Assembly (NCBI GenBank): GCA_964036295.1 | Contig: OZ038468.1 | Coordinates: 3,034,501-3,098,500 of the forward strand | Direction: 5' to 3' | DNA: 64,000 bases | Source: Plumapathes pennacea | Taxonomy: Eukaryota > Cnidaria > Anthozoa > Antipatharia > Myriopathidae | Shown here: positions 1-11,699 of the stretch, piece by piece | How the letters are laid out: each line of letters begins with the position of its first letter | Position numbering within the stretch: the first letter of the stretch is position 1 | The notes under the pieces: generated by a model | Databases searched by the model: none | Seen by the model: the letters and a program-made list of their open reading frames with translations, nothing else | Told to the model about the DNA's origin: nothing | Position numbers and translations under genes: made by a program

Positions 1-295
1 GATCTCGGTGCTGTTTCTGGTAGCTCGTTTGTGTTTAGGAGGTCTTGTGTTCAGGTTTCTGCCAGTTTCACCGATGTAGGTGAACAACAGAACATTAACC
101 GACTAATAACGAAACAACCGAACTAAGTCGACCAACGATAATTATAAGCCGACAAAACGAAGACATAAATACCGTCATTTAACAAAACCTTTCATTTGAC
201 TCTGAAGATGACTTCCGCTCAGGGAGTCGAAACGTTTAAGTCACCAACAACAACAGTCTTCCTAGTCTAACCTGGACGATCACAACCTTGCAATC
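1..295 (+). mobile_element. Penelope-like element fragment with hammerhead core
   Basis: This block recurs at 19.43-20.0 kb and, inverted, at 59.77-60.19 kb. It contains a hammerhead ribozyme core at 202-233: CTGAAGA at 202-208, a GACT/AGTC stem II, and GAAAC at 229-233. Hammerheads in terminal repeats are established for Penelope-like retroelements, so the assignment rests on that plus the repeat nature. No reverse transcriptase is present. The fragment is cut by the window start and ends about 150 bases before A1. Confidence 0.5.
195..245 (+). ncRNA. hammerhead ribozyme-like motif
   Basis: The core elements are in the right order: CTGAAGA (202-208), a stem II hairpin pairing GACT with AGTC around an 11-base loop, then GAAAC (229-233). 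The flanks TTGACT and AAGTCA can pair as stem I. Stem III would be very short, as in Penelope-type hammerheads. Activity is not shown. Confidence 0.45.
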
Positions 296-441
296 TACTG
301 TATCATATAACTGTATCGCTCAGCTAATCACCCACTGTCATGCTCAGTAATGTATGTATACACTCAGCCATATTGACTTATACTTCTCTTTAAAATGACA
401 GTGGTTATCTTCATCGTGAATTGACCAAACTAGAAAAAGAA

Positions 442-1131
442 ATGGATGTACGGTGGAGAAGGGACATAGAAGACCACGTCAATTTTGGACACGTAGACAT
501 CCAGCGTAGGAAGATCGCAGGTTGCCATAATAGTCATCACTTTCTTAGGAGAACAGCAACAAACCGTGTACGACTTCGAAGTTACCAAAATAAGTCATTC
601 AACGGTGATTCGCAATTTACAGTGAGTGACGTGTTATACAAAATGTACCGTGGTGAATGGGAAAAGAAATCGTTGTACAATCCTCAGCACTTTGGGAACA
701 GAGGTATACCCTCACTGAACACTTTAGCAAGACAGGCCTTTCAAGACTTTCTTGACGATGAACTTTCTGCAGTTAGAGACCACGATTCTCTGCGTTTATG
801 GTGCGGTACAGCGAGTCGTCATGGGTATTCATATGTGTTTAATGGGTTGTATCGAGACTGCGGAGGTGGAATTTTAAAGGTGCATTCGTACTACCTGATA
901 AAGATGCGCCGCCGACGGAGAAGGTCAGTGAAATCAAATATACAGTTGACATCATTCTTCGTTTACACTTATTCAACAGAGTTAAATTTATTCATTAAAA
1001 TAACAACAATGGAACCTCTGCGAGCGACCACCAATTGGCTCCTCACTCAAATTGCTATACCAGTCTTGGAGCAACTGCGACTAGTTTTGAGGCTCATCGT
1101 TAGAATATTTCTCTGCCCGCTCCAGCCATGA
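442..1131 (+). CDS. EndoU-like nuclease family A, copy 1 (stop lost)
   Basis: This is a family A member. The bacterial EndoU fold cleaves RNA using two histidines plus a C-terminal T/S-x-Y strand. His12 (DHVNFG) and His29 (GCHNSHHF) are the likely catalytic pair, followed by KSLYNPQHF and SYYLIKM near codon 150. The other copies stop just after this last motif. Here the frame instead runs on through an arginine run (MRRRRRRS) for about 75 more codons of non-homologous sequence. Either the stop was lost, or a donor (AAG|GTCAGT, about 922) splices to a further exon. The family's GAH is changed to GCH. The start is the ATG after an acceptor-like AATGACAG at about 403, in the same context as in copies 4 and 5. 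It may be a decaying copy. The nuclease family call is fairly sure; activity is not. Confidence 0.65.
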   Translation: MDVRWRRDIEDHVNFGHVDIQRRKIAGCHNSHHFLRRTATNRVRLRSYQNKSFNGDSQFTVSDVLYKMYRGEWEKKSLYNPQHFGNRGIPSLNTLARQAFQDFLDDELSAVRDHDSLRLWCGTASRHGYSYVFNGLYRDCGGGILKVHSYYLIKMRRRRRRSVKSNIQLTSFFVYTYSTELNLFIKITTMEPLRATTNWLLTQIAIPVLEQLRLVLRLIVRIFLCPLQP

Positions 1132-1139
1132 AGTTGGCT

Positions 1140-1990
1140 ATTGCCCGCGCTGCTCAAAGCTGTACCACATTTGACGTTAGTTACCGACAACCGCTCCAGT
1201 TTGAAGTACCCAAACAGAAATTTACGAAAAAAGTATGTCTGCTTTTTAACATGGGATATACTACTGACACACATAGTATGACGTGACAACAAATCACATG
1301 GTGAAGTTCTTACCGTCAAAGTTGCTATTCTGCAAAGTATAATGATTGCAATATCAACCGCTATTCAGAGCTGTAACACATGTGACGTATGGTAAGGGTG
1401 AGCCGCGCTTTGGGGAGGATCCGTACGAACTTTGAAGCAAAACATAAACTTTGGACACCAATTTTTGGAGCGTTCAAAGACATTTGTGCTACGATATGAA
1501 ACGAAAAGACGCGCTAATTCATCTGCACTGGCTAGAAGCAGTGCAGTAACAATCAGTTCAGCTCAGTCAAAGTGGAAGCCAGTCGGCAATGGAATGCTAA
1601 TAGAACACGATAAAAAAGTTAATTACTCCATTGTTCTTTTCACAGATAGCGCCTGAGACAAAGCCCTGACTGAATTGCAAGCAACAAGTGCTGAAGCATT
1701 TGCTTTGTGATATTTGTATGCTGCTTATGGCCATGGTTTCTCTATTTGTTGTTCATTGCTGCCAGTAAAACTTGACGAAACCTTACGCAAAATATGCAGT
1801 AGATTATACGTTGTTACTAAAAGCTAAATTAAGTTAAAAAAAATGGAACATACCTCTTCAAAAATGGAGCATTTGAACACTCGTCATCCTGTGTTTTGTA
1901 TTAGTTCTGTGGTGAGACACAGACCTTTAAAATAGAATTTTGCGCAGGAAAGTGCGACCGTTAGTGGTTTCCCTATCACGACGAACAAAA
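1140..1990. other. no supported gene
   Basis: Short ORFs occur on both strands, but none has a recognisable motif or splice context. I see no strong repeat structure here. Confidence 0.5.
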
Positions 1991-1994
1991 CACG

Positions 1995-2400
1995 AAGGCA
2001 ACGTTGTAGGTTCTTACCTTAACAATAGGGACGGATTCAATGCACTTGAATCTATTCACCGCAAGGCGGCCAGAATTATATTCAGTCTGCCAAGATACAC
2101 ACCGTCCACACAGGTGGGACTCTCTCTTTCACATGTACAAGGTTGGAATCATTATTATTATTTTGTTTCATACACTTGCATATATATTTAACTAACACTT
2201 ATCCTTAGATAGTTGCGATCATATATCTTATATAATAGCTAGTTAGTAGTTACCTAATTTTATTTTACAGTTAGTTAATAGTTACTAAGTATTAAGGTTA
2301 GTTAATATTGTCTAAACTTATATTCCTATACACGACCCCATAAGCGGCAACGCTTTAAATTCTATCGTGTTTAAATAAAATGTATTGTAATGTAATGTAG
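1995..2400 (+). mobile_element. LINE (non-LTR retrotransposon) 3' remnant
   Basis: The frame at 2029-2120 reads RDGFNALESIHRKAARIIF and continues SLPRY. This resembles the C-terminal tail of LINE reverse transcriptases (ALE..HRKAARIIF). It is followed by AT-rich 3'-UTR-like DNA, a hexamer AATAAA near 2375 and a simple ATGTAATGTA tail. No catalytic RT motif remains. Confidence 0.45.
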
Positions 2401-2695
2401 TGTACTATACCTTGTGAAATGACCATCTGTTTATGGATTCTAATGTACCGAAAACCACATAATAAAAATACTGCAAGCTTATCTTTCCAATGAATTTGTT
2501 ATACTGCATAGGTAGCATTACTACAAAAAAAAAAAAAGTATTTGGATTTAAGACAGTTTTTGTTGTTTTGTTAAAACGGTCGGTTGTCGAGTGACAAAAG
2601 AGTCCCTAACCTTTCACTACTGACAAATTCCTCCAACTAGGAAGAATAGTATGAGAAGTCTAATGAGCATCGATAATTCGATCAGCTCTAGGCAA

Positions 2696-3106
2696 GGCCC
2701 CAACGTTTTACGTTCGTAAACAAATACTTTTCTGTGCGTTTACGCCTTCCGTTCAAATGTAAAAGATAAAAAGGGTCATCGTAAACGCATACTTTCGTAA
2801 ACGCTCTCCAAAGTGGATGCGTATAAACACATCTTTTTGTAAACACTGTGACTACGTGTGGACACCCGTAAACGGATACTTTCGTAAACGCTGACGTCAC
2901 AGCTGTCTTACGGCGCATGCTCAAGTTATCTAACGCATGCTCAATGCGGATTTTCAGAGTTTTTGAATCGTTTCAGCGTTTGCATGTGAACGGGTGTAGA
3001 CGGTTCGTAAACGCTCTCCGAATTCCTGTGAACGGAAAACTTTCGATGCATTTTAGCTCAAAGCGCATGCGTTTACGAACGTAAACGTATACGTGTGGAC
3101 GGGGCC
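2696..3106. mobile_element. MITE with GGCCCC termini
   Basis: The left end begins GGCCCCAACGTTTTACGTTC and the right end is the inverse of GGCCCCGTCCACACGTATAC. The interior is full of CGTAAACG repeats in both orientations. The same GGCCCCGTCCACAC terminus occurs at 30278-30667 and 32492, so this is a multicopy non-autonomous DNA element. There is no coding capacity. Confidence 0.55.
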
Positions 3107-3109
3107 TAA

Positions 3110-4765
3110 GCAAGCTATCAACTGCCAGTTGATCTAAACGTATGATGCATTAAACCAAGAGTGATGTAGATTCACTAACTCGGACGAAGGGGTGATGCTC
3201 GGAACGCAATCACATATTAATCGGGGTCTCACTGCGATAGATCCGTTTTCGGTAATCGTGTGATTGTTTTGGTTTTGCGTTTGCTGTGCTTTTCGAAGAA
3301 AAGTTTAGCAGCATTCTCGTCAATCAAAGGCAAAAGCAAAACCTGATTGTAAATATTGACATTCTCACGCAAGAAATCAACTGGCGTTAAGTTTAACCAC
3401 ATCGCCTAAACCTGATACGTAATACGTTTTACTCTCCACACCGGCTTGTTCTTACAGGAACTGTACCATGCCGTTAAATCATTCGTCAAGTTCTCTTTGC
3501 TGTATGGTATGTATCAGTAGTAAGAGATCGAAAGAGAACTTGTATTTTGATCACCTCCTCAGGAATGAAAGGGTTTATTTCCTCGTGAGAAGTTTGAATC
3601 AACAGCAAAAAGATAAGTTTTGATAGCCCATAATCCTGTTTCCTCGGTTTCGAACCTTGGCCTGGTACAAAACAAAAGGTTAGTTTGATTTGCATGTAAA
3701 TGAAGGTGTGGCGAATGGCAAATTCCGAGACCCTTGTTTAAAAATCCGTAAACGAGATTTTAACCACTCTAAGACTAAAAAAACGAGACTCCGAGACTCA
3801 TCAAAAAGGCTGCCAAGATTCCCAGATAGGACTAAAACTTTCCGAGACCCACGATTTCCAGGGTTCCATTCACCACTCCTAAATAGACATGCTAGTTATT
3901 GAAAATATATTTCGTAAGGAAGATTTCGCACTAGGCCTCGCTTTCAAACAGAAGCAGCAGGCATCTTAAAAATGGCTTCAGATACAAGGTTCGAAACTCC
4001 GTCCAATGAGCGATCGAACGCCAGATTTCTCCCCACCCTCTCCCACTGGGGTGATTTTGTGACAGGAGTAATGGCTGCTACGTTCGAAATAATTATCTCA
4101 TAATTGTTCACTCTAAGTTTAAAGGAACTCAGACGAATAATAAAGGAAGTCAGAACTTGTACCCCACAAGATTCACAGATATTATAGTACCACATAATTA
4201 TAACAGAACTTACAGACGGTAAAACAGATGGTCAACACGGCCCTTTTACCCTCTTCTTTTGAAGGAGTGGATTCATCTGCTTTCGTTTGCTTTTCCTGAC
4301 GACCTCACCCGCGTGCCTGACCAGCCACTCGTCTTTACAGCTGTCATCTAACTTGTGTTGCGGTCATATGGCGCTGGTTGCTGTTTCCTTTCAGATAATT
4401 TACCTTTGGCATTTGTCGTTATGTGAAAAATTGACGTTCTGACAGTGTCCACGCGGAGTTTTTTGAGACAATTCACTATGACAAAAATTGGTTTATTGTT
4501 TCTGGACTTGCACGACCTCTTTTTTCATCTTCATTAGAATTTTCACCACATGTACAGGCTTCTGCCTCGCTTGAGAATGAAAAATATGCTATGCATAATA
4601 AGTTGATATTATGCTGATCCGAACCAATTGGAAGGGGATATCAGAATTACGTATGTAGCGTGCAGAAATGTTAGCCGTGGAATTAAAACAACTTGATTAA
4701 TTCTGCATACCAGCGGGAAAGACTGCTTTTTAAAATATATAAAAATACTAATCAGTTCGTCTTTG
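3110..4765. other. no supported gene
   Basis: The segment at 3720-3870 carries scattered GAGAC-type words, suggesting a degraded repeat. Otherwise I see nothing that can be called. Confidence 0.4.
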
Positions 4766-4773
4766 AATGTTAC

Positions 4774-5052
4774 AAAAACGGGGTATGGGGAATTGGGAAT
4801 GAGATCAAAGAAGCCGCAGGGTTTGGTTTTGGGTTAGTTTTAGGGTTAAGTTTATGGTTAGACATGAAAACAACTAATCCTAACCATAACCTAATCCTAA
4901 CTATAACCTAATCCTAACTATAACCTAATCCTAACCATAACCTAATCCTAACCATAACCTAATCCTAACCATAACCTAACCCTAACCGTACTTGAATTAG
5001 AGCTGTCGGCTTCTTTGATCTAATTCACCACTCCCCATTCCCCGTTTCATTA
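4774..5052. mobile_element. foldback MITE with telomere-like core
   Basis: The outer arms are inverted copies: AACGGGGTATGGGGAATTGG on the left, and the inverse of AACGGGGAATGGGGAGTGG on the right. Both continue into ATCAAAGAAGCCG. The inner left part is G-rich (GGGTTAGTTTTAGGGTTA). The inner right part (4876-4988) is a degenerate array of CCTAAC, CCTAAT and CCATAAC. The two inner parts are also complementary, so the whole element folds back on itself. Confidence 0.55.
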
Positions 5053-5099
5053 ACATCCGTTCGTCTTTAATGTGATTCAGATATTTGAGTCAGTATTTA

Positions 5100-5285
5100 A
5101 GAAATATATAACGCGTCATCGTGTAATATAGCCTCATCTAAACACGCGGGAAGTTAGGAGAACACGAGAGTAGCGTAAGAAAACCACGAGGCCGCCGAGT
5201 GGTTTCCGGCGCTACTCTCGTGTTCTCCCAACTTCCTAAGTGTTTAGATGAGGCTATATTACACGGGAACACGTTATATTTCTTT
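5100..5285. mobile_element. long-hairpin foldback element
   Basis: Two arms of roughly 75 bases (5100-5176 and 5208-5284) are nearly perfect inverse copies. They share CGTGTAATATAGCCTCATCT and GAGAACACGAGAGTAGCG around a loop of about 30 bases. A third partial copy of the arm (GCGTGTAATATACTCTCATC) follows at 5328. No ORF is present. It is a typical MITE or foldback. Confidence 0.6.
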
Positions 5286-6428
5286 TATAAAATAATTAGC
5301 CAAGAAAAAAACATCGCGTATCGCGTCAGCGTGTAATATACTCTCATCTAACACGGTTATTTAGCCAATCAGGGCGCGCGTAGTATCATAGTTATTTTAT
5401 AAACGAATGTACAAAGGTAAAGTAACGTGAATTCAGTAAATTTTGATCTCGGTAATTGCTCAAGTGTAAACACAACATTAGTAACATGAAAATCAATTAT
5501 TACATTTAGAAGGGCTGTCCCTATGTTTGCTCTTGCAAACCCTATTTGGATACTAGAAATATCACACGCGTATATCTCCAAAATTTAGTGTCATGTGTTC
5601 TCGGGTTGAAGGTTTTCAGGTGAGAAACATCGCATTTTCAAAGTCAGCGGTCATTGCATAAAATATTACGAAAGCCTCTAATAGGATTTGGCCAGGTAAC
5701 TCAAACTTAGACTTGTTACTCAAGGATAAGACAATATCACGAAGTACCTGTAACATAAATTGTGTGCACGACTTCCACATGATGTGAAATTTTACTTTTT
5801 ACACAATAACACGTAAGTTTCCCGCTTTGTGATTGGCTAATTTTTATCATCAATAAGAGGATAGACACATAAAATCGAGCGTTGAAGACAGTGGTTTGGA
5901 TGAAGGTGAATTCGGCAATTGAAGTAGAGAACCAGAAGAGTTCAGAAGCGAAACTCCTTGAGCTTTGTCTTGAAATTATCGAGAAAACCGCAGCAGAAAA
6001 GCGTTTATGATTCGTTGACATAAACTTCAAGTAGTATACCTGATATTGACTGGAACGATTAATGTTTACTCAGCCCGGTTTGGTAGCCGTTAGAACTTTA
6101 TTACAGTGTCAGCTGCTCGGGTAAAGATTAATAATAGAAATATTTATTATAACATAAATATTTTAAGAGGAAGCCCAAGTCAAGTGATTTACACATTTAA
6201 GTTCTCCAAGATTAAGAATAATTTTTTAAGATTAATCAAACACGACGAAAGAACTTGTGGCTTGGTAAATAGATTTATTATATAGACACGAGTGTTTTAC
6301 TGGAAAATATACCGTGAGTAAAAATCCATACCAAACTACATCCGGGACCCGAGTGGCGTATTTTCCATATCCTCACTAGCGAGGATATCGTTTGCGTCAT
6401 TTCCCGCTTTTGCACGGTTGTTTGTGCA

Positions 6429-6566
6429 ATTTCACGGCGGCTTGAAGATATGGATTTTATTTTCTCGTGGTAAAAACAATATTTTACTCACTCGCGAAGC
6501 GCTCGTTCGTAAAATATTGTTTGTACCCCTCAAAAATAAAATTCATATCTTCGTGCCGCCGTGTAA
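6429..6566. mobile_element. hairpin MITE
   Basis: The inverted arms share CACGGCGGC, GAAGATATG and ACAATATTTTAC, with the centre at about 6500 (CTCGCGAAGCGCTCG). The flanks at 6300-6420 contain related GTATTTTCCATATCC words, so the element may be longer and degraded. Confidence 0.45.
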
Positions 6567-7699
6567 ATATCCTCTATATATACTACTTGCCTAGAATTAT
6601 GCTGCGGATATGTTATATTATTTCGTGTTTAGGATCAAATGCATCCTTGGAACTTCTTTACAGAGATGTAAATCAAAAACATTTTTCTTGGCTCAGAACT
6701 CGCTTTCAAATAATTTTTAAGCTTTCCATCAACGTTATAAGGCACGGTCAGTTCTGTACTGTTTCTAAATTTGGCTTATAAATATTTTCATAGGGAACAT
6801 AAAAAGGACTGGTTGTTTCCTCAGAAGTGCGCTCGGTAACGTATAACATTCGTAAACATTTAATATACAAAAATATGGCTAGAGGTACCAACTTCTGTCT
6901 GCTGTTTGTGGACTGAGTTTTTCCTACTTGACACTTAACCGGCCATTCCCAGGGCACCTACAAATATTAAAATATGTAACGTCCAAATGTTATCAAAATT
7001 TGAAACGTACAACAGACAGCTAAAATGAGCATTATTGCGTCCAAGTAATCGAAACTACAACCGCGCTCTTGTTTCCGCCAAAAGGGCAAGATAGACATGA
7101 CTGAATTTATCGGGTTTGTTATTCAAGACAGAAACTACATATGAACATTAATGCATGTCTATTTGTTTAGTATCTCAGTGGTGGTCCTTTTGAGATATGG
7201 CTGCCATCGTGTTTTGGGGATGGCAGCCATCGATGAGTATTTGTTTCCATCGGCCGCGATTCGCATGTATTTTCTACGAACTTTACACGGGGTTCGGCGA
7301 AGCGCCTCGTTGATCCACATCTTTTTGACAATGTTATGACGCGTTTCATGATCAATAAGAGGACAGACACAAAAAAACTGACGTCAATTTGTTAAATATA
7401 GTACTATCAAATATACTTCGTAATATTTTTTAGTTTAGTGAAACAGAAACAATTATTTGGTATCGATGAGTCACGCTCTTGTGTTTACCTGAAATAACGC
7501 TTGGGATCCTTTTGGACCTTCACTTTTTTACTGGAGGAATAAAATAGGAAACGAAGAAAGAACATTAAAGCTGAACAATGTCAGGATGCATTAATTGTAT
7601 GATATGCTCCCAATCGCAAGTATTGACATAGAATTGGTTTGTTTTGTTGCAGTCAATAGTGATTGTTACAGTCGTATTTAAGAGTTTGTGAAGGTATTA

Positions 7700-7939
7700 A
7701 TATCTTATAAGCCTGTATTGAAAACAATTGGCCAGGCCGGGACCAGGAACATCATCTCCTTGAGTCATCCTTGATAAAGAACTGTACGAATAGTGGGCGC
7801 GCTCAGGATGATGCGGAAAGGAGTGTCTCATGTCCCTGCGGCAACTTTTCGCCATGAAACGAGGCCTTAAATGAAAATCGGAACGGAGGGCCGAACTTTC
7901 AAAGCACTTATACACAAACCCTAACCACTGCAATGTTTT
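7700..7939 (-). CDS. possible 3' exon of gene B1
   Basis: On the - strand an acceptor-like ACATTGCAG at 7940-7948 opens an 80-codon frame that ends at TAA (starting WLGFVYKCF). Its incoming phase (0) agrees with the donor of the B1 first exon, 240 bases away. It shows no similarity to the later exons traced for B2 or B4, and its pyrimidine tract is poor. The call is weak. Confidence 0.2.
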
Positions 7940-8182
7940 TTTTTGCCAGTGAAAAAACACATTGTCGAAGGCTTAATTACCTTATTGGTTCTTGTTGCCT
8001 TCTTCTGTTTATATCGCCCGTTGTGCGCAGAAATTTTCTCTAAAGAAAAAGAAAAAAAAAAAACAAATCAGAAAGGAAATATTTGACTTGCATTGACATC
8101 TATCTTACGTTAATGTTTCACCTTATATCAAATGCGCGATAAAAGGGAAAGAGAAATTGTGGCACCCAAGGATATGTCTCAC

Positions 8183-8629
8183 CTTCTCAACTCTTAACTT
8201 TGGACCATGTTTTCCATCAGTAGCCAGATCCTTTGACTCAGAAGTGTCTTTCTCTTTACCTCCAAGCTTGGATGATGAACGAAAATCTTCGCGAAGGTTA
8301 GCAATAAGTTTCAGGAAAACGTTTTTATCAATCTTGGCTGTTTCATTACTGTTGATGTCCACAAGAATTACTTCATCGCTTCCCTTTTCAATTTTCATTC
8401 CGACTTCTTCATAAAACAATGACTCTTGTTTGGACAAGTGATCTTTCAGCATTGGGTCTATCCAGGGCATGGCTTCACACACGATATAATCCAACAGTTT
8501 GTGGCCACCTCGATACCCAGCACTTATCAGGCTTTGGAGAGCTGCATGGTCCCATTTCAGCGGCTTACTTACCATTGGCTTCCACACTCCTGTATCACTA
8601 TTAATCTCTACTGGAGAGTTGGCAGACAT
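8183..8629 (-). CDS. family B gene, copy 1, first coding exon
   Basis: Family B is unrecognised; I describe only what is visible. The exon starts at ATG 8629 (MSANSPVEI) and lies 36 bases inside an acceptor (GTTGTGTTGCAG). It encodes 149 codons and ends at GAGAAG|GTGAGA, phase 0. The conserved blocks are PLKWDHAALQSLISAGYRGG, then GGHKLLDYIVCEAMPW, then LSKQESLFYEEV, then AKIDKNVFLKLIANLREDF. The same blocks occur in the other three copies. There is no signal peptide or membrane segment, so the product is probably cytosolic. An upstream ATG at 8689 is in frame, but the family's shared acceptor favours the later start. Relative to the other copies it has about 30 extra charged residues before the donor. 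It is divergent from A2, now 12.4 kb away. Confidence 0.6.
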
Positions 8630-8879
8630 GGTCTCTTTCAGACTTTTTTCTTGGTTATCTGCAACACAACTCGCAGTCTTAGAGTTCATCGTTTTTGTGC
8701 TCCAGAAAGTTTATTCTCATCTTGGGGGAAAATCGTTAGTTGATACACAGTGTGTTGAGCAGTTCAGTTTGAACGCGCGAATTTTACCTTGTGAGAGAAC
8801 CCATCGCCTTTTAACATATATCTGCACTTTGCTTGCACCATTGAAGATCTCCTTCAAACTTATGCCCGTTCGGTGACTT

Positions 8880-10440
8880 GCAAATCAAAAAGTTCTTGCA
8901 AATGAAAACGTTTCTTTTCAGGACAGTTGTTCTGGTAATACTTTTAATACCGCTTTTAGTGTCGTAAAGAATTCATGGTCCGTTCGATAAATAATTAAAG
9001 CCTGCAAGATAAATTTTGAAATATGTATAGATAGGCCCTTTTATCGCGGAATGAAGTATTTTCACGTTCGTTTTTGAAAGAAACTCATTACCATTTAGAC
9101 ACAAAAGCGTGCTTTATTTTAAATCAAAGCAGCAAGCAGCTGTAAGCTCGCAAATTTGTAAAAGGACTTCTTTTTGAGGAAGTAGCTATTTATAGAACTG
9201 GCTAAATTCACCACTTTGTAGTGAACGCGGGCTTAGAAAAGTGTTTTATAATAATTGAGAGAAAAGAATTATCGACGCGGTTTCAAGGGTCACGCGACCG
9301 CAGCACCCTTCAAAATAACAGATTGTACCTTTTTGACTCTATAACTAGAGCATGCCTGAATTAGCCTAGATGCCAATTTTGGATTGTCTAGGCTTCACTT
9401 TGGCGAAGCAGCGGCAATTTGTTTTTTGGAGATTTGATAAGAATTTGTATGCGGCCGCCATGTTAGTCGAACTCGGAACACAAAATGAAGTTGATCTGTG
9501 ACTCAGCCTGATGTTTAGTTACTTCACATCGCAGTCCCAATTTTAAATGTTTCGTGAAGGACCGATTTCAGTCGGCCACGCGCGTGTCACACGGCTTTGT
9601 TGTCACGGTATTCAAACGTCCATAGCTCCCGATAGAGATAGTATTGAACATATCAGTGTATTGGACTTATAGGATACGTTACTTTTGAGATGGCTTTTTA
9701 TGACGTCACATGCAAACCAAGAATTGAAATACCTGACTAATTTGCATACCATATGAACTTGTAAACTTTCACCGGAAATGGATATTTTTGGTTTTTTTAA
9801 AACCGAGATTCAATATCTTTTCGGCCTAGTATCTTCCAAGCCGTATTTACTGTCTCTACAGAAATTTTGGCGGATACTAAACCAACGGCTTTAGATTTGT
9901 TTGTGATATATTAAAACGCCAGCGGAACTCCCAAGAGAGACTTTCAGTTTCTCACCAGAAAAATATCACACAGTATAGAGCACTTGGCTTTTGACACCTT
10001 GCTCGAATGAAATCTGATTAAACTATAAATTATCATTACAACACTCATACACTTGCTTCTCAATAGTTGAGCGACCCTGCATTTTGAAAATGCGTGACAT
10101 CTTTTTATGAACAATCGATTTTGACAGTTTGACTTCGACATATTTCTAATCAGAGGCCACGATTAATCCAACTTTCACTTCCATACTTAACTGTTTTCTT
10201 TTATTAACTGAATGCGTTTCAAAGTCAGTCGTCCAGTCAATCAGTCGTCGGTAAACTGTACTTCGTGATACAGACCACGTTACCAGATAACCGGAACCGC
10301 TCTCTTATTCGAACTGCCAAGATGGACATAATGTATTCCAGATTGGCCTGCAACCTAATCAAATATTTTCACGTCCCTCGATTCTGAGCGATGAGGGGAG
10401 ACAGTGTAGCTGAAGAAAAATAATAACCGTCTGTCGCCAA
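8880..10440. other. no supported gene
   Basis: Only short ORFs without motifs or splice context are seen, and there is no clear repeat. Confidence 0.4.
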
Positions 10441-10449
10441 AATTTCCGG

Positions 10450-10845
10450 CAAAGTCAGTTTAGCCATTCAGTCAATTCAGTTCAGTCAGTCGCAATGCAG
10501 TCCAATCCAGTCAGTCCAGTCCAGGTCCTCCTTTGCATGTCCTCTGCTTGAATGCTCTTCCGTTGAACGTCGCCCCGTCGATTGTCGGCGTCTTGAATAA
10601 CGAACATCATGATCGAATAACGAATGACAACGAACGAACAGCGAACGTCAACATTGAATAACGAATATCAAGAACGAATAAACGAACGTCAACATCGAAT
10701 AACGAATGTCGAGTTTAAACAACGAACATCGATTACCGAACAACGAATGACTAAGATCAAATAACGAATGTCGAAGTTGAAAAACAAAGTTTTCTCCTTG
10801 AACAACGAATGTCGAGTTTGAATTTCGGCAGAGAATACGAGCCAT
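10450..10845. repeat. degenerate short tandem repeats
   Basis: Positions 10455-10530 are rich in CAGTC/CAGTTCAG words. Positions 10595-10815 carry about a dozen copies of ATAACGAA followed by TGTC, CATC or TATC at irregular spacing. Apparent ORFs here reflect the repeat. Confidence 0.55.
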
Positions 10846-10884
10846 ACGTGTAAAAGGCGTCCTTTATTCACTGTTAGTGTTCAC

Positions 10885-11262
10885 GGCAGCCCAAGCTCAT
10901 GATACGCAACAATGACGGTTGGATTTTATATAAGGAAGGAATGTATGGGAAATCTAGTCGATCGCGAAACTCGAATTTTTACGGGAATATTAAAACTGAA
11001 ACTTACATTCCTTGTTTCTGTGTGTATTTCCTTGCTGCTGTAGCGATTTCAGCTCGCTCCGCTCGCTGTTTCACTTTCGACTCTTTCCCCTTGTAAACGA
11101 AGAGAAGGTGGGAAAGCTCCGGCGCCAGGGCAGCGAGTTAGATCCACAAAACCGGCCGGTCAAAAGCTCGGAGCATCGAGCAGTCATAAACACATTGAAT
11201 CTCCCATCGTGAACGTCAACTCTAAAAATGTCAAGAAAACTAGCGCTCCAGGGATCCCTGGT
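10885..11262 (+). repeat. dispersed repeat, also at 36.2-36.7 kb
   Basis: The segment shares ACGGTTGGATTTTATA, TCGCGAAACTCGAATT and CTTGTTTCTGTGTGTATTT, and ends with GCTCCAGGGATCCCTGGTGC. All these words recur in the same order at 36215-36740. No coding potential is evident. Confidence 0.55.
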
Positions 11263-11365
11263 GCTCCATTGTTTGCTTCCGCCAATCGCAACGTAGAGTC
11301 ACATATTTAAATTTTGACTCTACGTTGCTATTGGCGGAAGCAAACAATGGAGCACCAGATCCCTG
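11251..11365. repeat. perfect-arm hairpin
   Basis: The arms at 11251-11301 and 11315-11365 are inverse copies with only a few mismatches, sharing GTGCTCCATTGTTTGCTTCC. The loop is about 13 bases. The outer part begins inside the GGGATCCCTGG end of the dispersed repeat, so the hairpin may be that repeat's inverted end. Confidence 0.6.
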
Positions 11366-11699
11366 TGTTTACCATTTATTCCAAATTTCCGAAAAATTTG
11401 GGATGGAACGTAAATGGGAAACGGCTTTTGGTTCGACCAACCGGGAAATTCTCGAAATAAACGGACCGTCTGAAAAGGTAGTCCTTTCTTCCCGGTTGGT
11501 ACGTTTCGAATGGATTGCCACGTTCCATTTGAACTTTCCATAAACTTTCCTATGCCCACCCCGATATAAGTATCAACGAAGGCGAAAAACAAATGGAACA
11601 CGTTCCTCCCGTGTGAGATTTTTGCGAGGAATAAATGGTAAACATTTTTTGTAAACATTGTAATGCAATTCCCGAGCGACGAACCGAATTTTCTTGCTA

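Noticed and set aside
4870..4990. true chromosome end or interstitial telomere
   Set aside because: The repeats are degenerate and sit inside inverted arms, so they are part of a foldback element.
8123..8689. single-exon 188-residue B1 protein
   Set aside because: The family's shared acceptor lies inside the upstream part, and a GAGAAG|GTGAGA donor precedes the last 20 codons. Only 8183-8629 is supported as coding.
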